Source: Xanthomonas hortorum
GTDB taxonomy: Bacteria; Pseudomonadota; Gammaproteobacteria; Xanthomonadales; Xanthomonadaceae
Assembly: GCF_024339125.1 (NCBI RefSeq)
Contig: NZ_CP101417.1
Span: forward strand, 1,364,001-1,428,000
DNA length: 64,000 nt
Direction: 5' to 3'
The notes beneath the pieces were generated by a model that saw only the letters and a list, made by a program, of their open reading frames with translations, searched no databases and was not told the origin of the DNA. The translations under genes were made by a program, and so were the position numbers. Positions 30,529-39,709 of this stretch are shown piece after piece; position 1 is the first letter of the stretch; every line of letters begins with the position of its first letter.

Positions 30529-31869
30529 ATGTCTACCGCTTCCACTCTCAGCCGCGCCACCCTGTTGGCCGTTGGTATCGCCGGTGTGCTGGCCGTTGGC
30601 CAGGCCCACGGCGCCGCGTTCCAGCTGAAGGAAAACAGCGCCAAGGGTCTTGGCCGCGCCTTCGCCGGTTCCGGCAGCGCCCCCGATGACGCCTCGATCA
30701 TCGCCAACAACCCGGCCGGCATGCGTCAGCTCGACGGTCGCCTGTTCCAGGCCGACGTCAGCGCCATCAGCTTCTCGGCCAAGTTCCAGCCTGAAAGCGG
30801 CAACTATGCCAACGGCGCCCCGGTCTCCGGCGGCAATGGCGGCGACGCCGGCATGATCGCGCCGGTCCCGGCGATGTACTTCCATGTGCCGTTCGGCGAG
30901 AACGACAACATGCACCTGGGTACCTCGCTGACCGTACCGTTCGGTTTCAAGACCGAATACGACCGCGACTGGGTCGGCCGTTACCACGGCACCAAGACCG
31001 AGTTGCAGGCGATCGACTTCAACGTCGCCTTCTCCTACGACGTGAACCCCTACGTGTCCTTCGGCGCCTCGGTGTTTGCGGAGCGTCTGGATATCGACCT
31101 GGCCAACGCGGTGGATTTCGGCAGCGTGCTGGCTGCGCGTCGCGTGCCGGGTTTCGCCCCGGGTAGCGCCGACGGTTACTCGCGCATCAAGGGCGACAGC
31201 ACCGAAGTGGGCTTCACCCTCGGCGGCTTGTTCAGCATCGACGAAAACACCCACATCGGCTTCAGCTACCGCTCGGAAGTGGAGCACAAGATCACCGACG
31301 GCGACGCCGACTTCACCACCCCGCCTAACGCCGCTGCCGTGCTGGGCGTTGCCGCACCGGGCACCTTCGTCGACACCAAGGGCCGCGCCACCGTCAAGCT
31401 GCCGGCCAGCGCCACCGCCAGCTTCACCCACAACGTGAACGAGCAGTGGTCGATCATGGCCGACGTCACCCGCACCGCCTGGAGCAAGTTCGACCAGGTG
31501 ACGGTGGACTTCGCGTCCAATCAGCCCGACAGCGTGCTGGACTTCTCCTACCGCGACACCACCTTCGCCTCGATCGGTGCCGACTACCGCATGAGCGAAA
31601 CGCTGACCCTGCGTGGCGGCCTGGCCTACGACCAGACCCCGACCACCGCCGAGCACCGTGACGTGCGCGTGCCCGATGCGAGCCGCAAGTGGGTGTCGCT
31701 GGGTCTGAGCTGGCGTCCGTCGCAGCAGGCCGAATACAACTTCGGTTATACCCACCTGTTCACCAGCGACCCGACCAGCGATACCCGCAGCGCCACCGGC
31801 GACCGTCTGGTTGGTAGCTACAAGGTGAAGGGCGACGTGCTGGCCGCTTCGATCAACTACAAGTTCTGA
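30529..31869 (+). CDS. FadL/TodX family outer membrane transport protein
   Basis: 446 residues from the ATG at 30529 (GGAGAG upstream). The signal peptide ends GQAHG-AAFQLKENSAKGLGRAFAG, the classic FadL start whose N-terminal hatch contains NNPAGM. It is followed by a 14-strand barrel ending in DVLAASINYKF with C-terminal Phe. It carries long-chain fatty acids or other hydrophobic compounds across the outer membrane. Its strong promoter, good ribosome site and perfect terminator suggest high expression. Confidence 0.94.
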   Translation: MSTASTLSRATLLAVGIAGVLAVGQAHGAAFQLKENSAKGLGRAFAGSGSAPDDASIIANNPAGMRQLDGRLFQADVSAISFSAKFQPESGNYANGAPVSGGNGGDAGMIAPVPAMYFHVPFGENDNMHLGTSLTVPFGFKTEYDRDWVGRYHGTKTELQAIDFNVAFSYDVNPYVSFGASVFAERLDIDLANAVDFGSVLAARRVPGFAPGSADGYSRIKGDSTEVGFTLGGLFSIDENTHIGFSYRSEVEHKITDGDADFTTPPNAAAVLGVAAPGTFVDTKGRATVKLPASATASFTHNVNEQWSIMADVTRTAWSKFDQVTVDFASNQPDSVLDFSYRDTTFASIGADYRMSETLTLRGGLAYDQTPTTAEHRDVRVPDASRKWVSLGLSWRPSQQAEYNFGYTHLFTSDPTSDTRSATGDRLVGSYKVKGDVLAASINYKF

Positions 31870-31894
31870 TCGACGCTTCCTGGTACGAGTGATG

Positions 31895-31925
31895 AAAAAC
31901 CCCGCTTCGGCGGGGTTTTTCTTTT
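31895..31925 (+). terminator. Terminator after the fadL-like gene
   Basis: AAAAACCCCGC-TTCG-GCGGGGTTTTTCTTTT: a symmetric bidirectional hairpin with T-runs. Confidence 0.95.
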
Positions 31926-32224
31926 GCGGTCGTGCATGCACTGCAGCCGCATACAGCGCCTTGTCGGAGCGCAGCATCGTCATTCGTCATCGACAGGGAT
32001 AGGGAGAGCGACGGGGGAATAGCGCCGTGCGGAGTTTCCACGCTTGGCCTTGGTATCCACTCATCCTGCTGATCAACGAAACACGCAAGGCTAACGACTT
32101 GCTTCGACCATTGCATCGAACCCAAGCTCTTGAATCTGCGATATGGCGCAGCGAAACGATCCAGGTGGGGTGCAATCGAGGCACCGACTGTGCAGGCCGA
32201 TGTCGAGGTTGCTATCGTCATGGC
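31926..32224. other. Gap before the 2OG oxygenase gene
   Basis: About 300 bp. The downstream frame is open back to 32027, but its residues there look non-coding (no family similarity, ends in an Arg/Cys-rich run). I see no other feature. Confidence 0.5.
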
Positions 32225-32926
32225 ATGGACCAACCCGACTTCATCCAGATCACCGACCACGCGGTGTCGCGGCAGGATTGCGCCGCCATCGTGCAACGCA
32301 TGCGCGACAGCCAGCAGCTGCAACCCGGGCGCGTCGGCAGCGGCGTGTTTCCCGAACTCAAACACAGCCGCGATCTGCGCATCAGCGGTGTGGCCGAGTG
32401 GGCGGAGGTGGAAAACCGCCTGCAACAAGCCGTTTTCCAAGGCCTGCTCGGCTATCTGCGGCGTTACCCGCAGGCGTTGATTTCACCACTGATGTTGCAG
32501 GTCACCACCGAGGACGGCAGCCCGCATCGCCTGGTTGCCGAAGACATCGTGCAGATGAGCGATCAGGCGTTGGGCGATCTGGCGCGCACCTGCCTGCGCC
32601 CGGCAGCGATCAATCTGCAGTGGTACGCCGCCGACCAGGGCGGTTATCCGTACTGGCATTGCGAGCTGTATCCGCGCGATGCCAACGCCGAAACGCTGCA
32701 CCGCCATCTGCTGTGGACGCTCTACCTCAACGAGGAGTTCGAGCAAGGCGAAACCGAATTCCTGTTCCAGCAGCGCAAGGCCCGCCCACGCACCGGCAGC
32801 CTGCTGATCGCTCCCACTGCGTTCACCCACACCCACCGCGGCAACCGCCCGGTCGGCGGCGACAAGTTCATTGCGACGAGCTGGATTTTGTTTCAGTCGG
32901 CGCAGGCGCTGTACGGCGGGGAATAG
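32225..32926 (+). CDS. 2OG-Fe(II) oxygenase family protein
   Basis: 233 residues from the ATG at 32225. The double-stranded beta-helix core is INLQWYAADQGGYPYWHCELYPRDANAE (first Fe ligands His and an acidic residue), LLWTLYLNEEFEQGETEFLFQQ, and LLIAPTAFTHTHRGNRPVGGDKFIATSW (distal His and the 2OG-binding Arg). Such enzymes hydroxylate proteins or small molecules using oxygen and 2-oxoglutarate. The target is unknown. Its stop codon lies inside the tandem repeat that begins the next spacer. Confidence 0.82.
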   Translation: MDQPDFIQITDHAVSRQDCAAIVQRMRDSQQLQPGRVGSGVFPELKHSRDLRISGVAEWAEVENRLQQAVFQGLLGYLRRYPQALISPLMLQVTTEDGSPHRLVAEDIVQMSDQALGDLARTCLRPAAINLQWYAADQGGYPYWHCELYPRDANAETLHRHLLWTLYLNEEFEQGETEFLFQQRKARPRTGSLLIAPTAFTHTHRGNRPVGGDKFIATSWILFQSAQALYGGE

Positions 32927-33015
32927 GGAATAGGGAATAGGGAATCGGGAATGGAGAATCGCAACGGCAGAAGAGCTGCGCTGTTGCGATTCCCGATTCC
33001 CCAATCCCGATTCCC
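32919..33015. repeat. GGGAATA tandem repeat and inverted GGGAATCGGGA repeat
   Basis: About three and a half copies of GGGAATA (32919-32945) run into GGGAATCGGGAATGG...AATCGCAAC, which pairs with GTTGCGATTCCCGATTCCCC (32983-33002). It separates two convergent genes and probably serves both as a terminator. The first repeat unit supplies the stop codon of the oxygenase. A related GGGATTGGGGAATCGGGA run lies at about 57632-57660. Confidence 0.8.
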
Positions 33016-33019
33016 GCCC

Positions 33020-34114
33020 CTAGAACAACTGCCCCTGCGGCGACTCCTTGACCGGCTTGGCCGGCGGAGCAGGGCGCCGAAACTTCCCTGTGTCCAACGG
33101 CGGCATCTGGCGTGCATCGAAACCGGCGCGGCGGTGGGCCAGCGCGAAGCGTCTCGCCAGCAGATCCGCATACACGCCTTGTCCGCGCATGCGGGTGCCG
33201 AAGGCGCTGTCGTAATCCTTGCCGCCGCGTAGCTGCTGGATCGTGCTCATCACATGCTCGGCGCGTTGTGGATGATGGGTCTGCAACCAGTCGCGGAACA
33301 GCGGCGCCACTTCATGCGGTAGCCGCAGCAATACGTAGCCGGCACTGTCGGCGCCAGCATCGGCGGCGGCCTGCAGGATCGCTTCCAGTTCGTGATCGTT
33401 GATCCACGGAATCACCGGCGCGGCCATCACCCCGACCGGCACGCCGGCCTCGTGCAATGCACGCATCGCGCGCAGGCGCGCATGCGGCGCGGACGCGCGC
33501 GGTTCGAGCTTGGCTGAAACGTGCGGGTCGAGCGTGGTCACCAAAAAATACACGTTCACCAGCCCCTCGCGCGCCAGCGGCGCAAGCAGATCCAGATCGC
33601 GCGTCACCAACGCGTTCTTGGTGATCAGCGTGAACGGATGCCGCGTCTCCCACAGCACTTCGATCAATTGCCGCGTCAGCGCGTGCTTACGTTCGATCGG
33701 CTGATACGCATCGGTGTTGATGCCCAATGCGATCGGGCTGGGTACATAGCTGGGCCGCGACAACTCGCGCCGCAACACCTCCGGCGCATTGGTCTTGGCG
33801 AACAACTTTGTCTCGAAATCCAGACCGGGCGAGAGATTGAGATACGCATGCGAGGGCCGCGCAAAGCAGTAGCTGCACCCATGCTCGCAGCCTCGATACG
33901 GATTCACCGATTGCGAGAACCCGATATCCGGCGATTGATTGCGGCTGATGATGCTGCGCGCGGTTTCCTCGGTGACCTGCGTACGCAATGCCGGCGCGGC
34001 AAACTCCTCGCTGTCGTCCGCGTACCAGCCATCGTCCACCGCCTGCTGGGTGGTGGTTTCGAAGCGTCCGGGCAGATGGCCGGTCGCACCCCGGCCCTTG
34101 ATTGCAGTTGCCAT
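33020..34114 (-). CDS. PA0069-family radical SAM protein
   Basis: 364 residues from the ATG at 34114. The cluster motif is GCEHGCSYC (C76, C80, C83) within NPYRGCEHGCSYCFARPSH, diagnostic of the PA0069/SplB-related group. ETKLFAKTNAPEVLRREL and LITKNALVTRDLDLL are further conserved blocks. The fold resembles spore photoproduct lyase, but the function is unproven. The C-terminus is Pro/Lys-rich. It is convergent with the oxygenase gene and divergent from cls. Confidence 0.9.
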   Translation of the reverse strand: MATAIKGRGATGHLPGRFETTTQQAVDDGWYADDSEEFAAPALRTQVTEETARSIISRNQSPDIGFSQSVNPYRGCEHGCSYCFARPSHAYLNLSPGLDFETKLFAKTNAPEVLRRELSRPSYVPSPIALGINTDAYQPIERKHALTRQLIEVLWETRHPFTLITKNALVTRDLDLLAPLAREGLVNVYFLVTTLDPHVSAKLEPRASAPHARLRAMRALHEAGVPVGVMAAPVIPWINDHELEAILQAAADAGADSAGYVLLRLPHEVAPLFRDWLQTHHPQRAEHVMSTIQQLRGGKDYDSAFGTRMRGQGVYADLLARRFALAHRRAGFDARQMPPLDTGKFRRPAPPAKPVKESPQGQLF

Positions 34115-34249
34115 CGCGCCATCGTACGGCCGGCAGATCTCACACGCCGCGACCGCGCACCGACACGATGCAGCGTTCAGACCCGTGCTCCGCCATTGCG
34201 TTGGCCGCCTGGTCATCGCAGTAAGGCGTGCGGCCCGTAGAATCCGCGC

Positions 34250-35710
34250 ATGCTCGCATCTGCACAGGGCGCGTGGGACTGGCTGGCCACCATTCCCCAC
34301 CTCGAAGCGCTTCTCCTCGCCGCCTACGTGCTGTACCTGCTGTGGATCGCCAGCTGGATCGTGCTGCAGAAGCGCGAGCCGGTGGCCACGCTCAGCTGGG
34401 TGCTGTCGTTGGCCGCGCTGCCGTATCTGGGCCTGCTGATCTATTACTGGCTCGGCCCGCAGAAGGTCAAACGCCAGCGCCTGCGTCGCGGCCGTTCGCG
34501 CTCGGGCATGGAAAGCTACGACAGCGTCTGCCCACCCGATGCCGACTGCACCGAGCTGGCCAAGATCGCCCAGTCCACCACCGGCCTGGCGCCCAGCAGC
34601 GCCACCGAAGTGCATTGGCTGGTCGACGGCGCGGCCACCTACGCCGCCATCATCGAGGCGATCGGTCACGCGCGCGACCACATCCATCTGGAGTACTACA
34701 TCTTCCAGCCGGACCGCAGCGGCACCGCGATCTGCGAGGCTTTGATGGAACGCGCGCGCGCCGGCGTCAAGGTGCGCTTGTTGCTGGATGCGGTGGGTTC
34801 TTCGGCGATGACGCGGCGCAGCCTGCGCACGCTGCGCGAGGCCGGGGTGGAGACCGCCTGGTTCCATCCCTCGCAGTTACTCAAGCCGTTCAAGCGGCCG
34901 TGGTTGAACCTGCGCACCCACCGCAAGGTGATCGTCATCGATGGGCGGATCGGTTTCACCGGCGGCATCAACGTCACCGACGACGAGAACGAGCAAGTGC
35001 GCAGCGACGCCTACCGCGATCTGCACGTGCGTCTGCAAGGCCACGTGGTGCGCAGCCTGCAGCTGGTGTTCCTGGAAGACTGGCTCTACGCCACCCGGCA
35101 GGGCCGCCCGGCCTTCCACGGTCAACAGCTGTGGCCGGAGGATGTGCCAACCCGCGCGCAAGGCGATGTCGATGCGCAGGTGCTGGTGTCGGGGCCGGAC
35201 TCCTCATGGGAGGCGATCCATCGGCTGATGGTCGCTGCGATCCACGAAGCCAGGCACAGGGTCTGGCTGGTCACGCCGTACTTCGTCCCAGGCGAGGCCG
35301 CGCGCATGGCGCTGACCTCGGCCGCATTGGGCGGCCTGGACGTGCGCCTGCTGGTGCCGCGCGTCAGCGATTCGCGCCTGGTCACCTACGCGGCACGCTC
35401 GTATTTCGACGAACTGCTCGAAGCCGGCGTGCGCATCTACGAATACGGTCCGCGCATGCTGCACACCAAGGCGCTACTGGTCGACGATGAGATCAGTATC
35501 GTCGGCAGCGCCAATTTCGATAGCCGCAGCTTCCGGCTGAATTTCGAGTTGTCGATGCTGTTCCGCGACCAGGCGGTGGCGGCAGAACTGGCGGGGCTGA
35601 TCGGCAGCGACCTGGAAAACGCCCAGGAAGTGCGCTTCGTGCGACGCCGCCCCCTGTGGCGCTCGCGCCTTCCCGAAGCCTTCGCACGGCTGCTGTCGCC
35701 GCTGCTCTGA
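34250..35710 (+). CDS. cls: Cardiolipin synthase (phospholipase D family)
   Basis: 486 residues: two N-terminal membrane helices (LLLAAYVLYLLWIASWIVL, LSWVLSLAALPYLGLLIYYW), then two phospholipase D units. HKD motif 1 is in THRKVIVIDGRIGFTGGIN and motif 2 in LHTKALLVDDEISIVGSANFDSRSF. It condenses two phosphatidylglycerols into cardiolipin. Xanthomonas also has a related bifunctional cardiolipin/phosphatidylethanolamine synthase; sequence alone does not separate the two activities, but the transmembrane layout fits ordinary ClsA. Confidence 0.92.
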   Translation: MLASAQGAWDWLATIPHLEALLLAAYVLYLLWIASWIVLQKREPVATLSWVLSLAALPYLGLLIYYWLGPQKVKRQRLRRGRSRSGMESYDSVCPPDADCTELAKIAQSTTGLAPSSATEVHWLVDGAATYAAIIEAIGHARDHIHLEYYIFQPDRSGTAICEALMERARAGVKVRLLLDAVGSSAMTRRSLRTLREAGVETAWFHPSQLLKPFKRPWLNLRTHRKVIVIDGRIGFTGGINVTDDENEQVRSDAYRDLHVRLQGHVVRSLQLVFLEDWLYATRQGRPAFHGQQLWPEDVPTRAQGDVDAQVLVSGPDSSWEAIHRLMVAAIHEARHRVWLVTPYFVPGEAARMALTSAALGGLDVRLLVPRVSDSRLVTYAARSYFDELLEAGVRIYEYGPRMLHTKALLVDDEISIVGSANFDSRSFRLNFELSMLFRDQAVAAELAGLIGSDLENAQEVRFVRRRPLWRSRLPEAFARLLSPLL

Positions 35711-35785
35711 ACCTTGCCCACCGCGCCCACGTGGAACCGCACCGGGCGCGGCGCTACACTGCCGCCACTGATTGGGGAGGTCGTC

Positions 35786-36055
35786 ATGCACTGGCTGTTT
35801 CTGCTTATGGCACTGGGTGCGCTGGTGCTGGCTTTCAGCACGCCGCACGTATGGTTGCTGGTGGTCTCGCTGCTGGTGGCATTGCTGCTGCTGCTGCTGT
35901 GGACGCGCGGCTGGTTCGCATCGCGCATGGACGATACCCAGCGCGATACCAGCAGCATGATCGACCCGGCAGAACTGCGCCGCCTGCGCGAGATCGCCGA
36001 GGCCCGCAAGGCCGCCGCACTGGCAGCCACGCGCGACGGCGAGCCGCAGGCCTGA
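35786..36055 (+). CDS. Small inner-membrane protein
   Basis: 89 residues from the ATG at 35786, with GGGGAGG eight bases before it. Two adjoining hydrophobic helices ([16 protein letters not shown] and [18 protein letters not shown]) are followed by a charged helix ([21 protein letters not shown]). It is located between cls and pdxJ, ten bases before pdxJ, and probably co-transcribed. I do not recognise a named family. Confidence 0.8.
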   Translation: MHWLFLLMALGALVLAFSTPHVWLLVVSLLVALLLLLLWTRGWFASRMDDTQRDTSSMIDPAELRRLREIAEARKAAALAATRDGEPQA

Positions 36056-36065
36056 GAGCGACGTT

Positions 36066-36833
36066 GTGACCACCCAGCTCAGCGTCAACGTCAACAAGAT
36101 CGCGGTGCTGCGCAATTCGCGCGGCGGGCACGACCCCGATGTGGTGCAGGCCGCACGCACCTGCATCGCGGCCGGCGCGCACGGCATCACCGTGCACCCG
36201 CGCCCGGACCAGCGGCATATCCGCGCCGACGACGTGCTGGCGCTGAGCGCGCTGACGCGCGAGCACGCGGTCGAATTCAATATCGAAGGCAATCCGTTCG
36301 CGCCACCACGCGATGGTTATCCGGGGCTGCTAGAGCTGTGTCGCCTCACGCGTCCCGAGCAGGTCACCCTGGTGCCCGATGGCGACGGGCAACTGACCTC
36401 CGACCACGGTTTCGACTTTTCACAGGACACCGCACAGCTCGCCGCACTGATTGCCTCGTTCAAGGCGATTGGTGCGCGCGTCAGTGTGTTCGTCGATGCC
36501 GGTAATGCCGAGATCGCGCAGGCGGCGGTGCTCGGTGCAGACCGCATCGAGTTGTACACCGGCCCGTATGCGCAGGCGCATCTGAGCGGGCAGCCAGACG
36601 CTGCATTCGCGCTGTTTGCCGGCGCCGCACAACGTGCCAGCGCCGCAGGGCTGGGCATCAATGCCGGGCATGATCTGTCGCAGGACAACCTTGGCGATTT
36701 TCTCAAGGCTGTCCCGGGCGTGCTCGAAGTCTCGATCGGCCATGCGCTGATCGGCGAAGCCTTGTATCAAGGTCTGGATGCGACCGTGCGTGCGTATCTG
36801 GAGATACTGCGCAGCGCGTCGGCTAGCGTTTGA
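36066..36833 (+). CDS. pdxJ: Pyridoxine 5'-phosphate synthase
   Basis: 255 residues, GTG start. The opening [47 protein letters not shown], the EFNIEGNPF active-site Glu, [36 protein letters not shown] and the phosphate-binding [14 protein letters not shown] are all PdxJ marks. It joins 1-deoxyxylulose 5-phosphate with aminoacetone phosphate in vitamin B6 synthesis. It is the end gene of the cls run and converges with exbD2. Confidence 0.97.
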   Translation: MTTQLSVNVNKIAVLRNSRGGHDPDVVQAARTCIAAGAHGITVHPRPDQRHIRADDVLALSALTREHAVEFNIEGNPFAPPRDGYPGLLELCRLTRPEQVTLVPDGDGQLTSDHGFDFSQDTAQLAALIASFKAIGARVSVFVDAGNAEIAQAAVLGADRIELYTGPYAQAHLSGQPDAAFALFAGAAQRASAAGLGINAGHDLSQDNLGDFLKAVPGVLEVSIGHALIGEALYQGLDATVRAYLEILRSASASV

Positions 36834-37082
36834 GAGATTCAATCGTCTAGGCGCGTCTATCGAAACGACGGCACTTACCGAAACACGGAACTCGGCGATC
36901 TTGAGGTCGCAGATAACACCGAATTCTCGCATGCGGTCCAGACGCCTGATGGCCGGCCGCTGCGTTTTGTCGTTTTTCTCGGTTGCTTTAAGGCAGCTGC
37001 ACGTTATGCATCCCATTCCTCGCAACGGAGCAGAGTTTTTCTGCCCCCGTTGCGCTATTTACTTCAGTAGTAACTGCATTAT

Positions 37083-37180
37083 CTACTGTACAAAACTGAT
37101 GCGAGCGGCCTGCGCGTTCTTTGCCGCAACCAATACCTTGGCCATCACTGCATATTCCGCATTTGCACTGGCCGCAGCGC
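37083..37180 (-). pseudogene. Relic of an exbD C-terminus
   Basis: On the minus strand this reads SANAEYAVMAKVLVAAKNAQ then AARISFVQ and a stop. It aligns with the ExbD2 end [20 protein letters not shown] then IGFMQ: 17 of the last 25 residues are identical and the stop falls at the same place. No start or N-terminal part remains upstream. It lies beyond the exbD2 terminator, so it is probably not expressed. Confidence 0.75.
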
Positions 37181-37235
37181 AAAAACAATGCTCGAATACC
37201 GAGCCGAAGCGTCGCGCTGCGAATCGATCACGCAT

Positions 37236-37264
37236 AAAAAAACGCCACCGTTTCCGGTGGCGTT
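37236..37264 (-). terminator. Terminator of the tonB-exbB-exbD1-exbD2 unit
   Basis: On the minus strand, AACGCCACCG-GAAA-CGGTGGCGTT is followed by a run of Ts (A-run 37236-37242 on the plus strand). Confidence 0.93.
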
Positions 37265-37306
37265 TGCAGTCGCGTCATGACTGTTGTGTTGCGGTCTTGC
37301 GATGTC

Positions 37307-37717
37307 TTACTGCATGAAGCCGATTTTCTTCATCTGCGAGTTCTTTGCCGCAGCCAGGACTTTGGCCATCACCTCGTACTCCGCGTCCTGGTTCGCATCG
37401 ATGCGCAGTTCCGGCTGGTTGGTCGGATCGCTGGCGATCACTTCTTCCATCTTCTGCTGCAACTGAGCCACCGGCACTGGACTGTTGTTCCAGAACACCT
37501 GGTTGCTGGCGTCGATCCGCAACTCGATCGGCGGCGGCGGTTCGGTCGTCTGCGGTGGCGGGTTGAGCACCCGCTGCGGCAGATCCACGGCGATCGGATA
37601 GGTCATGATCGGCGCGGTCACGATGAAGATGATCAGCAGCACCAACATCACGTCCACCAGGGGCGTGACGTTGATATCGGCCATCGGGCCACGGTTTCCA
37701 CCGGTACTGAATGCCAT
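37307..37717 (-). CDS. exbD2: ExbD2, biopolymer transport protein
   Basis: 136 residues. The opening [36 protein letters not shown] has the single membrane helix with the proton-carrying Asp of VDVMLVLLI. The periplasmic part is Pro-rich early ([20 protein letters not shown]) and ends [20 protein letters not shown] second exbD is characteristic of Xanthomonas: published work on X. campestris found tonB, exbB and exbD1 essential for iron uptake and exbD2 dispensable for it but needed for some plant responses. It starts three bases after exbD1 ends. Confidence 0.95.
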   Translation of the reverse strand: MAFSTGGNRGPMADINVTPLVDVMLVLLIIFIVTAPIMTYPIAVDLPQRVLNPPPQTTEPPPPIELRIDASNQVFWNNSPVPVAQLQQKMEEVIASDPTNQPELRIDANQDAEYEVMAKVLAAAKNSQMKKIGFMQ

Positions 37718-37720
37718 GGC

Positions 37721-38143
37721 TTACTGCCCCTTCTCTTTGGTCGCGACGAAGCCGATGTCCAACATGCCCTGACCCTGCGCGATCTTGGTGATCTCGTTGA
37801 TCGTACGCATCTTGGTCGTGCGGTCGCCACGCAGGTTGAGCGGCGGTTGCGGTGTCTGCTGTGCGGCGGTGGACAGGCGCGACTCCAAGGCTTCCTTGGA
37901 GACCGGCTCGTCGTTCCAGTACAGCGACCCGTCTTCCTTGACGGCCAGGGTGATCGGCGCGGCACGTTTCTCCGGCTCTTCCTTCTGGACCAGGTTGGCC
38001 TCGGGCAGCTCCACCTTGACCTTATGGGACATCAGCGGTGCCGTAATGATGAAGATGATCAGCAGCACCAACATCACGTCCACGAGGGGCGTCACATTGA
38101 TGTCGGCCATCGGGCCACCGCTGTTTCCACTACTGAAGGCCAT
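37721..38143 (-). CDS. exbD1: ExbD1, biopolymer transport protein
   Basis: 140 residues: [37 protein letters not shown]. One helix with the essential Asp, then a periplasmic domain (KVKVELPEANLVQKEEPEKR, LNLRGDRTTKMRTINEITKIAQ). It forms the proton-driven motor with ExbB that energises TonB. Its first 35 residues are nearly identical to ExbD2, showing the pair arose by duplication. It is separated from exbB by 45 bp. Confidence 0.97.
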   Translation of the reverse strand: MAFSSGNSGGPMADINVTPLVDVMLVLLIIFIITAPLMSHKVKVELPEANLVQKEEPEKRAAPITLAVKEDGSLYWNDEPVSKEALESRLSTAAQQTPQPPLNLRGDRTTKMRTINEITKIAQGQGMLDIGFVATKEKGQ

Positions 38144-38188
38144 AACGGGCTCCGTCTAAATCGTTGCGAAGTCGTTCTTTACTACGGA

Positions 38189-38953
38189 TTAGCGAACGCG
38201 CGAACCAGTGGCGAAGAAGTCGTGCAGGTCGTGAGCGAAGGTGTCGAACTTGGCGATCACCGAGCTGTTGACCTTGGAGAAGAAGTTGAACGCGAACACC
38301 GCCGGGATGGCGACGAACAGACCGATCGCGGTCATGATCAGCGCTTCACCCACCGGGCCGGCAACGGCGTCGATGGAAGCCGAACCGGTTGCACCGATCT
38401 TGATCAGCGCGCCGTAGATGCCCCACACGGTACCGAGCAGACCGACGAACGGTGCGGTCGCACCGACGGTGGCGAGCAGGGTCATGCCGGACTGCAGACG
38501 GGTGCTTTCGCGGGTCACGGCCTGACGCAGGGCGCGATCGACGAACTCGGAACGGCTCAGGCTCTCGCCCAGACCGCCGGCGCTGGTGCCTTCGGCACGC
38601 TGGTGGTGAGCGGCAGCCTGGGCTGCGTCCAGCGCGATCTTGGAGAACGGCTCGGAAGCCGGCTGCTCTTCCATGGCGCGGATGGCGTCCTGTGCATTCG
38701 GGGCATCCCAGAACGCGGTGGTGACGCGGTCAGCCGCGCTCTTCAGACGGGTGGCGCGGAAAATGTTGATGACGGTCCAGTACCAGGAGGCAGCGGACAT
38801 GGCGATCAGGGTGATCAGAACGACCCAGGACACGGCGAAGTCGCCGGGCTGAGAGGTCATTTCGGTGATCAGATGCTCGAAGCCCATCTGCGAAAGAGCG
38901 GCCGACGGATTGGAGCCCCCTGCAGCGGCGGCGATAAAGAATTCCTGCAGCAT
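38189..38953 (-). CDS. exbB: ExbB, biopolymer transport protein
   Basis: 254 residues, MotA/TolQ/ExbB family. Three membrane helices: an N-terminal one (FAVSWVVLITLIAMSAASWYW), then after a cytoplasmic stretch LLATVGATAPFVGLLGTVWGIYGAL and GEALIMTAIGLFVAIPAVFAFNFF. It assembles as the pentameric stator around ExbD. It is the second gene of the tonB unit, 84 bp after tonB. Confidence 0.97.
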   Translation of the reverse strand: MLQEFFIAAAAGGSNPSAALSQMGFEHLITEMTSQPGDFAVSWVVLITLIAMSAASWYWTVINIFRATRLKSAADRVTTAFWDAPNAQDAIRAMEEQPASEPFSKIALDAAQAAAHHQRAEGTSAGGLGESLSRSEFVDRALRQAVTRESTRLQSGMTLLATVGATAPFVGLLGTVWGIYGALIKIGATGSASIDAVAGPVGEALIMTAIGLFVAIPAVFAFNFFSKVNSSVIAKFDTFAHDLHDFFATGSRVR

Positions 38954-39037
38954 GACGCTTACCTTTGTTGTGTGTGGTGATGAAGGGTGGAGCGAAAGGA
39001 AGACAGGATCCTGGGCCGGCCGTAGCCGGCCCGTGGA

Positions 39038-39709
39038 TCAGTTCAGAGCAAAGTTGACCGGGACGCGGACACGTCCGGCGGCTTTCTGCCCGTTGACAGT
39101 GGAAGCATTGAACTTCCACTTGCGTGCTGCGTCCATCGCGGCACGGTCAAGGTCGCGGTTGCGGCTGGACTTTTCGACCGACACATTGGTCACGTTGCCG
39201 CTTGCATCCACATCCACGATCAGGATGACCTCACCTTGTACACCGGCACGGAATGCAGCCGGCGGATACTTCGGCGGGTTCATGTTCTTGGACGAGATAT
39301 CGACACTGGCGCCGATGTCATTCGGCGGTTGCGGCGGAGACGGTGGGCTCGGCGGCGTGACGATATCGCTAGGACGGGGTTCGGGAACGTCGACTACCGG
39401 AGCTTCCGGCGGCGGCGGAACCGGTGACGGCTTCGGCGGCGACAGATTCTTGACCGGCGGCGGCGGCTTGTCTTCCGGCGGCGGCGGCGGCGGCGGCGGC
39501 GGGGGAGGAGGCGGTGCATCCACCAAGGTGACCATGGTGGTGCGCTCCTTCTCAGCCGGAGCCTTCGGCGCCACTGCAGGGATCAGCAACATCATCAGTG
39601 CAGTGAGGTGCAAAGCAATTACAAACGCGATGCCGATAATGCGGGCCCAGCTCAGACCCTGGTTCCCGGCATCATAGTCATGCCTGTGGATAACGAGTTG
39701 TTCCGTCAT
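39038..39709 (-). CDS. tonB: TonB energy-transducing protein
   Basis: 223 residues. Cytoplasmic start, anchor helix IIGIAFVIALHLTALMMLLIPA with the SxxxH-type His in ALHLTAL, and a Pro-rich periplasmic spacer containing thirteen prolines in a row (66-78). The TonB C-terminal domain (PPKYPPAAFRAGVQGEVILIVDVD, AARKWKFNAS, VPVNFAL) contacts TonB boxes of receptors such as the one at 55318. The proline run is encoded by a CCG-type repeat that could slip in length. Confidence 0.96.
   Translation of the reverse strand: MTEQLVIHRHDYDAGNQGLSWARIIGIAFVIALHLTALMMLLIPAVAPKAPAEKERTTMVTLVDAPPPPPPPPPPPPPEDKPPPPVKNLSPPKPSPVPPPPEAPVVDVPEPRPSDIVTPPSPPSPPQPPNDIGASVDISSKNMNPPKYPPAAFRAGVQGEVILIVDVDASGNVTNVSVEKSSRNRDLDRAAMDAARKWKFNASTVNGQKAAGRVRVPVNFALN
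39479..39515. repeat. GGC/CCG microsatellite in tonB
   Basis: About eleven GGC-type triplets in a row on the plus strand, encoding the polyproline spacer. Triplet slippage would change spacer length without a frameshift. Confidence 0.85.

Larger units (their letters stand above)
36834..37306. other. Convergent spacer between pdxJ and exbD2
   Basis: It contains the exbD2 terminator (37236-37264), an exbD-like relic (37083-37180) and a hairpin CGCAACGG...CCGTTGCG around 37021-37055 that may end pdxJ transcription. The first 180 bp hold nothing I can name. Confidence 0.6.

Noticed and set aside
32027..32224. N-terminal extension of the 2OG oxygenase
   Set aside because: The 66 extra residues have no family similarity and end in a Cys/Arg-rich run; the oxygenase domain starts at the ATG at 32225.
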